Assembly: GCF_046156175.1 (NCBI RefSeq) | Contig: NZ_JAYLVL010000002.1 | Coordinates: 744,001 to 808,000, forward strand | Reading direction: 5' to 3' | Source: Lacisediminihabitans sp046156175 | Lineage (GTDB): Bacteria; Actinomycetota; Actinomycetes; Actinomycetales; Microbacteriaceae | Length of the DNA stretch: 64,000 nt | In this document: positions 8,475 through 16,046 of the stretch, piece after piece | How the letters are laid out: each line of letters opens with the position of its first letter | Numbering within the stretch: position 1 is the stretch's first letter | Program-made: the position numbers and the translations under genes | Notes under the pieces: generated by a model | Seen by the model: the letters and a program-made list of their open reading frames with translations, nothing else | The model's database searches: none | Told to the model about the DNA's origin: nothing

Positions 8475-9419
8475 CTAGCGATTCTCGGAGCCGCGGTGCA
8501 GCATGCGCGGGTCGGCGAAGAGCCGCCGTACCGCGTCCGGCTCGTTTTCCTGGGTGAGGAATGTCGTCCAGGTCATGAACCACGCCCACCCGCTCTGGCT
8601 GTCGAGGATCTCGGGGGTGGGAAGCACGCCGACCTCACCGAGGGCGATCGGGCGACCCTCCGCGAGATCCCGCAACTCATCGTGGTGAGACTGCAGATAG
8701 TCGTTCGCGTACACATCGGCGGCGAGGATGTCGACGACATCGTGCCCCGGATAGAACCCGGAGTAGGGGGCGGCGTCGCTTCGCGGGGCATTGGTGTTCC
8801 ACACCCAGACCAGGTTGTCGAGGTGATGCACCGACACGAACCGCTCGTAGAGCTGCCGGTAGAGCGCTGCGTAACCCCGGGGCCCTTCACGGCCGCCCCA
8901 CCAGAACCAGTCGCCATTCAGCTCGTGGTACGGGCGCCACAATACGGGGATGTCCGCGTCGCGCAGCTGCGCGAGGAAGGCCGCGATCACATCCACCTGG
9001 CGAAGCCAACGGGAGTGGATCTGCGTGCCCTCGGTCAGCAGGTCATCCCAATCGTGTTGGTCGAGCATGCCGTTACAGATGCTGTCGAGGAAGGTGACCG
9101 GCTCCTCCTCGGTCGGACGCACCGCATGCCACATGAGGGTGATGATCGACCCCGCCGCATGTTGCTTCTTCGCCTCGTCGATCACGGCCTGGCGAAAATT
9201 GATGCCGTCCATATCGCCGACTTCAGAGAATCCGAAGTCCTGGCCCCAGATAGCCGGGTAGGAGCCCGTGATCTCCTCTGCCTGGTCGCTGTAGAACGAC
9301 AGCTCCCGAGGGGTGTTGTGCTGACCGCTCAGGACGCGCTCTCCGCCGAGTGCGGAGATCCGGTCGAGCAGGTGCCGCGCCGCGGGGGTCGAGTTCGGAT
9401 TGACCGGGAGAAAAGTCAC
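8475..9419 (-). CDS. Glycoside hydrolase family 26 protein, probable beta-mannanase
   Basis: This 314-residue enzyme is a single GH26 (beta/alpha)8 barrel. The acid/base Glu166 lies in WRPYHELNG and the nucleophile Glu262 in ALGEVG; the aromatic WFWWGG run after the acid/base is also typical. GH26 enzymes mostly cleave beta-1,4-mannans or mannooligosaccharides with retention. There is no signal peptide or binding module, so it should work in the cytoplasm on imported oligosaccharides. Its ATG overlaps the stop codon of the upstream oxidoreductase gene by 4 nt, so it is the last gene of the ThuA - Gfo/Idh - GH26 operon. Other GH26 specificities (xylanase, lichenase) are less likely because of the GH2 and GH113 neighbours. 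Confidence 0.85.
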   Translation of the reverse strand: MTFLPVNPNSTPAARHLLDRISALGGERVLSGQHNTPRELSFYSDQAEEITGSYPAIWGQDFGFSEVGDMDGINFRQAVIDEAKKQHAAGSIITLMWHAVRPTEEEPVTFLDSICNGMLDQHDWDDLLTEGTQIHSRWLRQVDVIAAFLAQLRDADIPVLWRPYHELNGDWFWWGGREGPRGYAALYRQLYERFVSVHHLDNLVWVWNTNAPRSDAAPYSGFYPGHDVVDILAADVYANDYLQSHHDELRDLAEGRPIALGEVGVLPTPEILDSQSGWAWFMTWTTFLTQENEPDAVRRLFADPRMLHRGSENR

Positions 9420-10558
9420 TTCGTCTCCTCAGTGGCGGCCGCGAGCCCCGCTCGAGCGGAGCCCCAGCCGGAGAGAGCCGCCGAGACATCCGCTCGCTTC
9501 TCCGCGGCTATGGCGTCGCGATACGACTCTTCGAGCATGGTTTCGATGATGATCCGTTCACCCCTCTCGGCGGACTGCACAGCGGCCTCCACCATCGCGA
9601 GGCTCAGGATGTTGGAGTGCACTTCGCCCGACGGCACCCGCCCGGTGCGGATCGATTGCACGAACTCCGCGAGGGAGCCGGCGATGGTCTCGAGCCCCGG
9701 CACGGCATCCGCATTCTGGCGCCCCGGTGCCGAATTTTCGGCTTCCACGGTCGGCATCGTCTCGCCGTCCCAGGTCGCCGAGCCCGTCGACCCGCTGATG
9801 CGCCAGGAGCCGTTCCAGGATGTCTCCAAGCCCGGACTGCACCAGCTGCCGACGAAGGTGTACCTCACCCCGCCCTCGAATTCGAAGATCGCGGTCGTCG
9901 CGGCGTCCCCGGCGTACCAGCTCCACGTCGGATTGAAACTGTCGCAATAGACGGAGACCGGGTCGGAATCCAGAAGGTAGCGGGCGACATCGAACGCGTG
10001 GATCGACATGTCGAGCAGGAGCGGATGGTCCATCGAGTCGCGAAAACCGCCGAAGCGCGGAGCCATGAAGAATTCGGTGGTGGCGATACCCACCTCGCCC
10101 AACGCTCCAAGGCTGTTCTTGAACTCGGCGAGAACCGGGTAGTAGCGCCGAGATTGGCTCGTCATCAGCAACTGCCCGGATACCTCGGATGCCGCCGCGA
10201 GCGACAGCGCCTGGCTCACTGTCGGCGCGATCGGCTTCTCGCACAGCACCGGGAGTCCGGCGAACATGGCCTCGACGTTGACCGGATGGTGGGCTACCGG
10301 AACCGTCACGTTCACGACGGCCTGGGCGCCGGTGGACTCGGCGATGTCCGAGAGACCGGTGGCGACCGCGACATCCGGCCGGCCGAGTTCCGCGAGAGCA
10401 TGCCGAGCAGCGTCGAGGTCGAGGTCGACGAGTCCGACCAGTTCGACCTCGGGTGAGTCATTGAGCAGCTGGAGCCAGACGCGCCCCATTCCCCCGGCTC
10501 CTACCTGGATGACACGCACCGGTGAGCTCGCATCGTGGAGCGTCGCGAAGGCCTTCAC
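9416..10558 (-). CDS. Gfo/Idh/MocA family NAD(P)-dependent oxidoreductase
   Basis: I place the start at the GTG overlapping the ThuA stop codon by 4 nt, giving 380 residues (VKAFATLHD...). The Rossmann motif GAGGMGRVW is near the N-terminus, followed by CEKPIAPT, the family's conserved Lys-Pro, and a C-terminal beta-sheet domain containing LLDMSIHAFDVARYLL with the catalytic-region Asp and His. Such enzymes oxidise or reduce sugars and inositols. Pairing with a ThuA protein recalls the rhizobial ThuA/ThuB disaccharide pathway, where the ThuB dehydrogenase forms a 3-keto sugar. Its GH26 neighbour suggests a mannose-containing oligosaccharide as substrate, which is inferred. Confidence 0.85.
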   Translation of the reverse strand: MKAFATLHDASSPVRVIQVGAGGMGRVWLQLLNDSPEVELVGLVDLDLDAARHALAELGRPDVAVATGLSDIAESTGAQAVVNVTVPVAHHPVNVEAMFAGLPVLCEKPIAPTVSQALSLAAASEVSGQLLMTSQSRRYYPVLAEFKNSLGALGEVGIATTEFFMAPRFGGFRDSMDHPLLLDMSIHAFDVARYLLDSDPVSVYCDSFNPTWSWYAGDAATTAIFEFEGGVRYTFVGSWCSPGLETSWNGSWRISGSTGSATWDGETMPTVEAENSAPGRQNADAVPGLETIAGSLAEFVQSIRTGRVPSGEVHSNILSLAMVEAAVQSAERGERIIIETMLEESYRDAIAAEKRADVSAALSGWGSARAGLAAATEETK

Positions 10559-11355
10559 TTCGCCACAGTTCCCTTGATCGCATTGCCGTCCGCACCGAAT
10601 TCCGGGAAGAACTCTCCGCTGTAGACACGGCTGAGTCGTGGTGGCTCGCGATCCGGCCGGTCTGTTTTCGCCCACTCGACGCCGTTGGCGATCACGCGAC
10701 GCACGTCGCCGTGAAAGTACACGGGATATTCCTGGTCGCCCGGGCTGAAGAAGAAGATACGACCGTGGCCGCGCTTCCAGGTGCAGCCGCTGCGAAACAC
10801 CTCGCCACCGCTGAACGACGAGATGAAGATCAGTTCGTCGGGAGTCGGGATGTCGAAGAACTCACCGTACATCTCCTGTTGCTCGATGATGATCGGCTGG
10901 GAGATTCCCTGGGCGATCGGATGGGTCGGGTCGACGGTCCACACCAGCTCGCGGTCGATCTCGCCCCTCCACCGGAGCGAGCACGAGGTGCCCATGAGCT
11001 TCTGGAAGATCTTGGAGAAATGGCCGGAGTGCAGCACGATCAGGCCGAGCCCGGACAGCACGTGACGATGAACGCGATCGACGATCTCATCCGACACCTC
11101 GCCGTGCGCCGCGTGTCCCCACCAGACCAGTACGTCGGCTGAGGCGAGGCGCTCCTCGGTGAGACCGTGCTCGGGATCATCGAGCGTTGCCGTCGACACC
11201 TCCGCGCGGGATCCGAGATTCTCCTCTATCCCCTCCTGGATGGCTCCGTGCATTCCGCGCGGATATCGCGCGGCGATCGAGGGTTCGGTCTGCTCGTGGC
11301 GATTCTCCCCCCAGACAATGACGGAGATGGGCGGTTCTTCTCGGAAATCGGGCAT
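10555..11355 (-). CDS. ThuA domain protein (trehalose-utilisation-like)
   Basis: This 266-residue protein is a ThuA-like class I glutamine amidotransferase-fold protein: the core reads DVLVWWGHAAHGEVSDEIVD, LGLIVLHSGHFSKIFQKLMG, and later RVFRSGCTWKRGHGRIFFFS. No nucleophilic Cys of true amidotransferases is visible at the elbow position. ThuA proteins take part in breakdown of disaccharides together with a Gfo/Idh dehydrogenase, which here is the next gene. It is the first gene of a three-gene operon transcribed away from the LacI gene. A good ribosome binding site (AAAGGA) lies 5-10 nt before the ATG. Confidence 0.83.
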   Translation of the reverse strand: MPDFREEPPISVIVWGENRHEQTEPSIAARYPRGMHGAIQEGIEENLGSRAEVSTATLDDPEHGLTEERLASADVLVWWGHAAHGEVSDEIVDRVHRHVLSGLGLIVLHSGHFSKIFQKLMGTSCSLRWRGEIDRELVWTVDPTHPIAQGISQPIIIEQQEMYGEFFDIPTPDELIFISSFSGGEVFRSGCTWKRGHGRIFFFSPGDQEYPVYFHGDVRRVIANGVEWAKTDRPDREPPRLSRVYSGEFFPEFGADGNAIKGTVAK

Positions 11356-11390
11356 GCGTGAACAGTCCTTTCTGCGATGGCAGTGAGCGG

Positions 11391-12512
11391 CTAGTCGCGG
11401 GCGACCACGAGCTCGCCGGAACCGCGCTGGATCAGGTGGGTGGGAATCTCGATCTGCTGGGGCGGGCCGATCGGGTCGTCGAGGCGGGCGACGACGAGAC
11501 GGGCGGCCTGACGCCCGAGTTCGGCGGGGTCGTACGCGATCACACTGATGCCCGCGGCATCCGCGAGTTCGAAGTCGTCGAAGCCGATGTATGCCACCTG
11601 GTCGAAGTGGTTGCGCAGAGCGCGCACCACCCCGGAACTGGCGCGGTTGTTGCCGGCGACTATCGCAGTCGGAGGCTCGGCCATCGAGAGGAGGTCGCGC
11701 ACCGACTCTTCGGCCGTGGGTCCGTCGGCGTCTTCCAGCCGCTCCCAGGGAGAAGAGTCGAGGATGCCGGCTTCGCGGAGCGCCTGGCGGTATCCGCGCA
11801 ACCGTTCTTGATGTGTGTAGAGGGATGCCGGGCTGCAGACGAAAGCGATGCGACGATGTCCGGCGCGGATCAGCCCCCGCACCGCGTGGGCGGTGCCCTC
11901 GAAGTTCTCGAGCACCACCGAATCGGCGATGAGATTGTGAGCCGGCCGGTCGATGCAGACCACCGGGGTACCGAGCTGCCGCTCGCCTTCGAGGTAGGCC
12001 TGGTCTGATGCAATCGGCACCATGAGCAGTGCGCGGACGCGCTGCTTGAGCAGGGTCTCGACGACCCGCTCTTCACTTGCTGGATCATCGTCGGTCGCAG
12101 CGAGGATCATCATGAGCCCGTGGCGAGCGAGCTCTCGCTCGATGCCTGCCGCGACCAGGAAGTAGAACGGGTTCGTGAGGTCACCGATGACGAATGCCAC
12201 CGTGTTCGTCACACTCCCGTGGCGGAGGTTGCGAGCGAGATGATTGGGCCGGAATCTCAAGGAACGGGCCGCCGCCAGTACCTTCTCGCGCGTCTCGTGC
12301 GACACGTTGCTGCTCCCCAGAACCACTCGCGAGACCGTCTTGGGGCTCACACCGGCGAGTCGCCCGACATCGGCGAGTGTGGCGCGGGACTGGGCCGCTG
12401 ACGCGGGTGTCGATGCCGGGATAGAGGGCGTAACAGGAGTGGTGAGGGAGATCGACGCGCGGTCGAGCTCGGGCGTCAGCTCCGCCTGTGTGCTCACCAT
12501 CGGGTCGATCAT
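11391..12512 (-). CDS. LacI family regulator of the mannan locus
   Basis: The protein has a classical LacI head (ATLADVGRLAGVSPKTVSRV, then NHLARNLR as the hinge helix) and a periplasmic-binding-protein-like effector domain ending SGELVVARD. With the ATG at 12512 it has 373 residues and an unusual Ala/Ser/Thr/Pro-rich extension of about 40 residues before the HTH. ATG 12500 is an alternative. An in-frame ATG at 12653 exists but would add a Cys-rich stretch unlike the family. It sits between the ThuA and ABC-importer arms. The two palindromes in the 12513-12822 gap are probably its operators, so it should control both itself and the importer operon in response to a mannoside. Confidence 0.85.
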   Translation of the reverse strand: MIDPMVSTQAELTPELDRASISLTTPVTPSIPASTPASAAQSRATLADVGRLAGVSPKTVSRVVLGSSNVSHETREKVLAAARSLRFRPNHLARNLRHGSVTNTVAFVIGDLTNPFYFLVAAGIERELARHGLMMILAATDDDPASEERVVETLLKQRVRALLMVPIASDQAYLEGERQLGTPVVCIDRPAHNLIADSVVLENFEGTAHAVRGLIRAGHRRIAFVCSPASLYTHQERLRGYRQALREAGILDSSPWERLEDADGPTAEESVRDLLSMAEPPTAIVAGNNRASSGVVRALRNHFDQVAYIGFDDFELADAAGISVIAYDPAELGRQAARLVVARLDDPIGPPQQIEIPTHLIQRGSGELVVARD

Positions 12513-12550
12513 GCAGCAACAGTAACACCGCTCGGACTGCCCACCACAAG

Positions 12551-12566
12551 ATGACAGCGTGGACAT
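12551..12566 (+). promoter_or_regulatory. LacI-type operator, copy 2
   Basis: ATGACAGCGTGGACAT differs in only 2 of 16 positions from the reverse complement of the site at 12683-12698. It lies in the leader of the LacI gene, 39 nt before its probable start codon, about 132 bp from the first site. Two spaced sites suggest looping or a roadblock on the regulator transcript. Confidence 0.6.
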
Positions 12567-12682
12567 TTGATAATCGTCCTCTTTGTCTGGAACGAGCTGA
12601 TCGAGGAGATATTCGCCATAAATCAGCAGATGACCAGCAATATTTCTGCTCAACTGTAAAATTGTGAGTCTGCAACCAATTC

Positions 12683-12698
12683 ATGTCAACGCTGACAT
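12683..12698 (+). promoter_or_regulatory. LacI-type operator, copy 1
   Basis: ATGTCAACGCTGACAT is a 16-bp palindrome with perfect 6-bp arms. It lies 6 nt upstream of the proposed -35 box of the importer operon. On the minus strand it contains TTGACA, which with CACAAT 17 nt further on would be a promoter toward the LacI gene. Repressor bound here would silence both directions. Confidence 0.65.
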
Positions 12699-12704
12699 TG
12701 AGGC

Positions 12705-12733
12705 TTGACGATGGCGCATTCGTGGCTTAGCGT
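12705..12733 (+). promoter_or_regulatory. Probable promoter of the mannoside importer operon
   Basis: TTGACG at 12705-12710 and TAGCGT at 12728-12733 are separated by 17 nt, a good fit to the main vegetative sigma factor of actinobacteria. Transcription would start near 12740, leaving a leader of about 80 nt. The remaining sequence between 12513 and 12822 holds only the two operators and no gene. Confidence 0.45.
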
Positions 12734-12822
12734 CGTCCGGGACGGCGTGCACTACACGAACGCAGCGCAACTTGGCGACGGCGCTGTCTCGTCAAGGGCG
12801 ACACAGATCTGGAGACCAAGAG

Positions 12823-14112
12823 ATGGCAAAGAAGCACATCGCAATCGCGGCAGTGGCGATATCCGCCCTACTGCTTGCCGGATGCTCGGCGGGTGGCGGA
12901 TCCACCGGAGGAACGCCCTCGGGCGACATCACGGTGCTCACCAACCGCACCGACCTCATCAAAGACAAGACCTTCGCCGGATATACCGCGGCGTTCGAGA
13001 AGATCTACCCCAAGGTGAATGTGAAAGTGCAGGGCATCACGGACTACGAAGGCCAGGTGACCACCCGCCTCAGCACCAAGAACTACGGCGACGTGCTCGG
13101 CATCCCGGCATCCGTGACCCCCAACCAGCTTCCACAGTTCTTCGAGCCGCTCGGTGACACGGCGAAGCTCAAGGAGAAGTACCGATTCCTCAACGACAAG
13201 TCTTACAAGGGCAAGCAGTACGGCATGCCCACCTTCGGCAACGCGAACGGCATCGTCTACAACAAGCGGGTGTGGAAGGAGGCGGGCGTCACCAGCCTGC
13301 CGAAGACCCCCGATGAATTCATCGCCGACCTCAAGCTCATCAAGAGCAAGACCGACGCGATCCCGTACTACACCAACTACAAGGACGGCTGGCCTCTCGG
13401 CAGCTGGCAGGGCCAGCAGGGCTTCTCCGGCAACGTGAACGTGGTCGCCGATCGCGACAAGGACAAGGCGCCCTGGACCTCGGGAACGGAGCAGTACACC
13501 ACCGATGCGCTGCTCTACACGGTTGTGCACGACGGCTTGAGCGAGCCCGACCCGACCACCACCGCGTGGGAAGGGTCGAAGGGCATGCTTGCCACAGGCA
13601 AAGTGGCAACCGCCGTTCTCGGATCATGGGCGATCGTGCAGTTCCAGCAGGCCGCGAAGGATGCTGGAGCGGATCCGGCCGACATCGGATTCATGCCGAT
13701 GCCGTACCAGACCGATGGCAAGTTCCACTCGAACATCGGCGGTGACGTCAACGTCGCAGTGAACGTGAACTCCAAGAACAAGCCGGCCGCGCTTGCGTGG
13801 GTCAAGTGGTTTACCACGAAGTCGACCTTCGCCGCGGACTCCGGTGCCCTCTCGCCGCTCGTCGGTGCGAAGAACCCGTCCACGCTTCAGGACTTCACCG
13901 ATGCCGACGTTCAGTACGTCGAGCTGAACGCCGCGAAGAACCCGACTCTCGACTCGGACATCTACAACAAGGCGCAGATCGACCTCTTCGGCATGCTCTA
14001 CCGCCAGAAGCTGGTGGATATCGCTCGCGGTGCTGCACCCGGTGACATGAAGTCCTACTTCGCGGACCTCAACAAGCAGTGGGCGGATGCGCTCGCTAGC
14101 GTGAAGTCGTAA
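12823..14112 (+). CDS. Sugar ABC transporter substrate-binding lipoprotein
   Basis: The chosen ATG has a GGAG ribosome binding site 8 nt upstream and gives 429 residues. The N-terminus (MAKKHIAIAAVAISALLLAG then Cys) is a lipoprotein signal with the lipobox LLAGC. The rest is a cluster-B type solute-binding protein related to carbohydrate receptors: KTFAGYTAAFEKIYPKVNVK at the start of the mature domain and a later ATGKVATAVLGSWAIVQF. It is anchored outside the membrane and delivers oligosaccharides to the two permeases encoded next. The mannoside specificity is inferred from the GH2 and GH113 genes in the same operon. Confidence 0.9.
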   Translation: MAKKHIAIAAVAISALLLAGCSAGGGSTGGTPSGDITVLTNRTDLIKDKTFAGYTAAFEKIYPKVNVKVQGITDYEGQVTTRLSTKNYGDVLGIPASVTPNQLPQFFEPLGDTAKLKEKYRFLNDKSYKGKQYGMPTFGNANGIVYNKRVWKEAGVTSLPKTPDEFIADLKLIKSKTDAIPYYTNYKDGWPLGSWQGQQGFSGNVNVVADRDKDKAPWTSGTEQYTTDALLYTVVHDGLSEPDPTTTAWEGSKGMLATGKVATAVLGSWAIVQFQQAAKDAGADPADIGFMPMPYQTDGKFHSNIGGDVNVAVNVNSKNKPAALAWVKWFTTKSTFAADSGALSPLVGAKNPSTLQDFTDADVQYVELNAAKNPTLDSDIYNKAQIDLFGMLYRQKLVDIARGAAPGDMKSYFADLNKQWADALASVKS

Positions 14113-14164
14113 CGATCGACGACCCGCAGTAAAGAATTCGACCAACCAACAGAGTAGTTGTGGG

Positions 14165-14175
14165 GGGATTCCCCC
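14165..14175 (+). other. Short GC hairpin before the first permease gene
   Basis: The run GGGGATTCCCC, extended by one more G on the left and one C on the right, can fold into a small hairpin just upstream of the GGAAGGA ribosome binding site of the permease gene. Such structures between receptor and permease genes often leave the receptor more abundant than the permeases. Confidence 0.3.
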
Positions 14176-14190
14176 GGAAGGACAGGCACG

Positions 14191-15153
14191 ATGTCCCAAG
14201 TGACTGGCACTACCGGGGGAATTCTCCCCACTGCCGGCGCACCCCTTGATTCGGTGGAGCAGCACGCGACTCCACCGCGCAAGGGGGTGCGTCAGCGCAA
14301 GATCACGCCGTACCTCTTTCTCATCGCCCCACTCGCCTTCCTGCTCGTATTCACCTACGTTCCCGCGCTGAACCTGTTCTGGTACAGCGTCACGGACTGG
14401 GACGGCATCGACCTCACCAAGAACTTCATCGGCCTCCAGAACTACATCGACATCTTCACGAAGCCGGCATTCCTCCAGGTCTTCCTCGTCAGCCTCTACT
14501 ACATCGTGGCGTCGTTCCTTCAGATGGGATTCGCCCTCTACTTCGCCACAGTTCTGAGTTTCAGCACGCGGTTCCGAAACCTGTTCAAGGGCATCCTGTT
14601 CTTCCCGACGCTGCTCAACGGCGTCGCCATCGGGCTCATGTTCCTCTACTTCTTCCAGCCGAACGGCACTCTCGACAGTGTGCTCAAGCTCGTCGGTCTC
14701 CAACAGCTCTCGGTGCAGTGGCTGGGTAATCCCGACGTGGTGAACATCTCGCTGGCATCGACGTCGATCTGGCGCTATACCGGGCTCAGTTTCATCCTGT
14801 TCCTCGGAGCGATCCAGTCCATCCCCGCGTCCCTCTACGAGGCTGCCGACCTCGACGGTGCGAACAAGACGCAACAGTTCAGGTTCATCATCCTCCCGGG
14901 GATCAAGCGCATCATCAGCCTCTCGTTCATCCTCGCGATCTCCGGCAGCCTCTCGGTATTCGAGATCCCCTTCATCGTGACGGGCGGTACGAACGGCAGC
15001 AAGACCTTCGTGATCCAGACGATTCAACAGGCCTTCACCTATCGCCAGGTGGGTCTCGCATCTGCGATGGCAGTCGTACTGCTGATCATCGTGCTGATCG
15101 TGACCATCATCCAACGAAGACTGGTACCGGACGACGAGGTGAACCTGACATGA
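14191..15153 (+). CDS. Sugar ABC transporter permease (MalF type)
   Basis: The ATG at 14191, 8 nt after GGAAGGA, gives 320 residues. Six membrane helices follow a 40-residue cytoplasmic N-terminus. The EAA loop that docks the ATPase is clear: YEAADLDGANKTQQFRFIIL followed by PGIK. It pairs with the permease encoded next to form the channel of a carbohydrate importer (CUT1 family). No ATPase gene is present in the operon, as is usual in actinobacteria where one shared ATPase of the MsiK type energises several sugar importers. Confidence 0.92.
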   Translation: MSQVTGTTGGILPTAGAPLDSVEQHATPPRKGVRQRKITPYLFLIAPLAFLLVFTYVPALNLFWYSVTDWDGIDLTKNFIGLQNYIDIFTKPAFLQVFLVSLYYIVASFLQMGFALYFATVLSFSTRFRNLFKGILFFPTLLNGVAIGLMFLYFFQPNGTLDSVLKLVGLQQLSVQWLGNPDVVNISLASTSIWRYTGLSFILFLGAIQSIPASLYEAADLDGANKTQQFRFIILPGIKRIISLSFILAISGSLSVFEIPFIVTGGTNGSKTFVIQTIQQAFTYRQVGLASAMAVVLLIIVLIVTIIQRRLVPDDEVNLT

Positions 15154-16046
15154 CGACAACGACAACTCGCGCCAAATCCCGGGGACGGGCGGCGGTGCCG
15201 CTGAGATCCCGGCAGGGGCGCGCGGGCATGGTCGGCGGTGCGGTATCGAAATATGTCATCCTCACCGTCGCCAGCGCCGTAACGCTGCTCCCATTGGTCG
15301 TACTGGTCATCACCGCGTTCAAGACCAAGCGCGAGTTCGCGACGAGCGGCCCGTTGCAGCTTCCGAAGGACTGGTTCAACTTCAGCAACTTCGTCACAGC
15401 CTTCACCGACGGCAATATGGCGGTCGGCTTCCGAAACACCACATTCGTCCTCATCGTCTCGCTGTTCGGAACCATCGTGATCGGCTCCATGACGGCCTAC
15501 GCGGTCGACCGATTCGAGTTCCGGTTCAAGAAGGTGGTGATCGGGCTCTTCCTCGTCGCGACCCTCGTGCCAAGCGTCACGACCCAGGTCGCGACCTTCC
15601 AAATCGTCAATGGTCTCGGCCTCTACGACAGCCTGTGGTCGTTGATCGCGCTGAATCTCGGAACCGACATCATCTCCATCTACATCTTCGTGCAGTTCAT
15701 GCAGTCGATTCCGAAGGATGTGGATGAAGCGGCGATGCTCGATGGCGCCAACAAGTTCACCATCTACTGGCGGGTCATCCTGCCCCTGCTGAAGCCTGCA
15801 ATCGCGACCGTCGTCATCATCAAGGGCATCGCGATCTACAACGAGTTCTACCAGGCGTTCCTCTACGCGCCGTCGCCAGAGAATGCGGTGATTTCGACCG
15901 CGCTGTTCGCCTTCAAGGGGCCCTATGGCTCGCAATGGCAGATCATCTCGGCCGGGGCATTGCTCGTCATCATCCCGACACTCATTATCTTTCTCGTGCT
16001 TCAACGATTCATCTACAACGGCTTCACCCAGGGGGCAACCAAATGA
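15150..16046 (+). CDS. Sugar ABC transporter permease (MalG type)
   Basis: This 298-residue protein starts at an ATG overlapping the first permease by 4 nt. It has six membrane helices and the EAA loop DVDEAAMLDGANKFTIYWRV followed by ILPLLKP. A C-terminal RFIYNGFTQGATK is the typical end of MalG-type subunits. It forms the importer channel together with the upstream permease. Translational coupling continues into the GH2 gene, which overlaps by 4 nt. Confidence 0.92.
   Translation: MTTTTTRAKSRGRAAVPLRSRQGRAGMVGGAVSKYVILTVASAVTLLPLVVLVITAFKTKREFATSGPLQLPKDWFNFSNFVTAFTDGNMAVGFRNTTFVLIVSLFGTIVIGSMTAYAVDRFEFRFKKVVIGLFLVATLVPSVTTQVATFQIVNGLGLYDSLWSLIALNLGTDIISIYIFVQFMQSIPKDVDEAAMLDGANKFTIYWRVILPLLKPAIATVVIIKGIAIYNEFYQAFLYAPSPENAVISTALFAFKGPYGSQWQIISAGALLVIIPTLIIFLVLQRFIYNGFTQGATK

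Noticed and set aside
12513..12653. Longer LacI start at 12653 on a leaderless transcript
   Set aside because: A promoter could place the RNA start next to this ATG, but the added 47 residues are Cys-rich and unlike the family, and operator copy 2 would be coding. I keep it only as a minor alternative.
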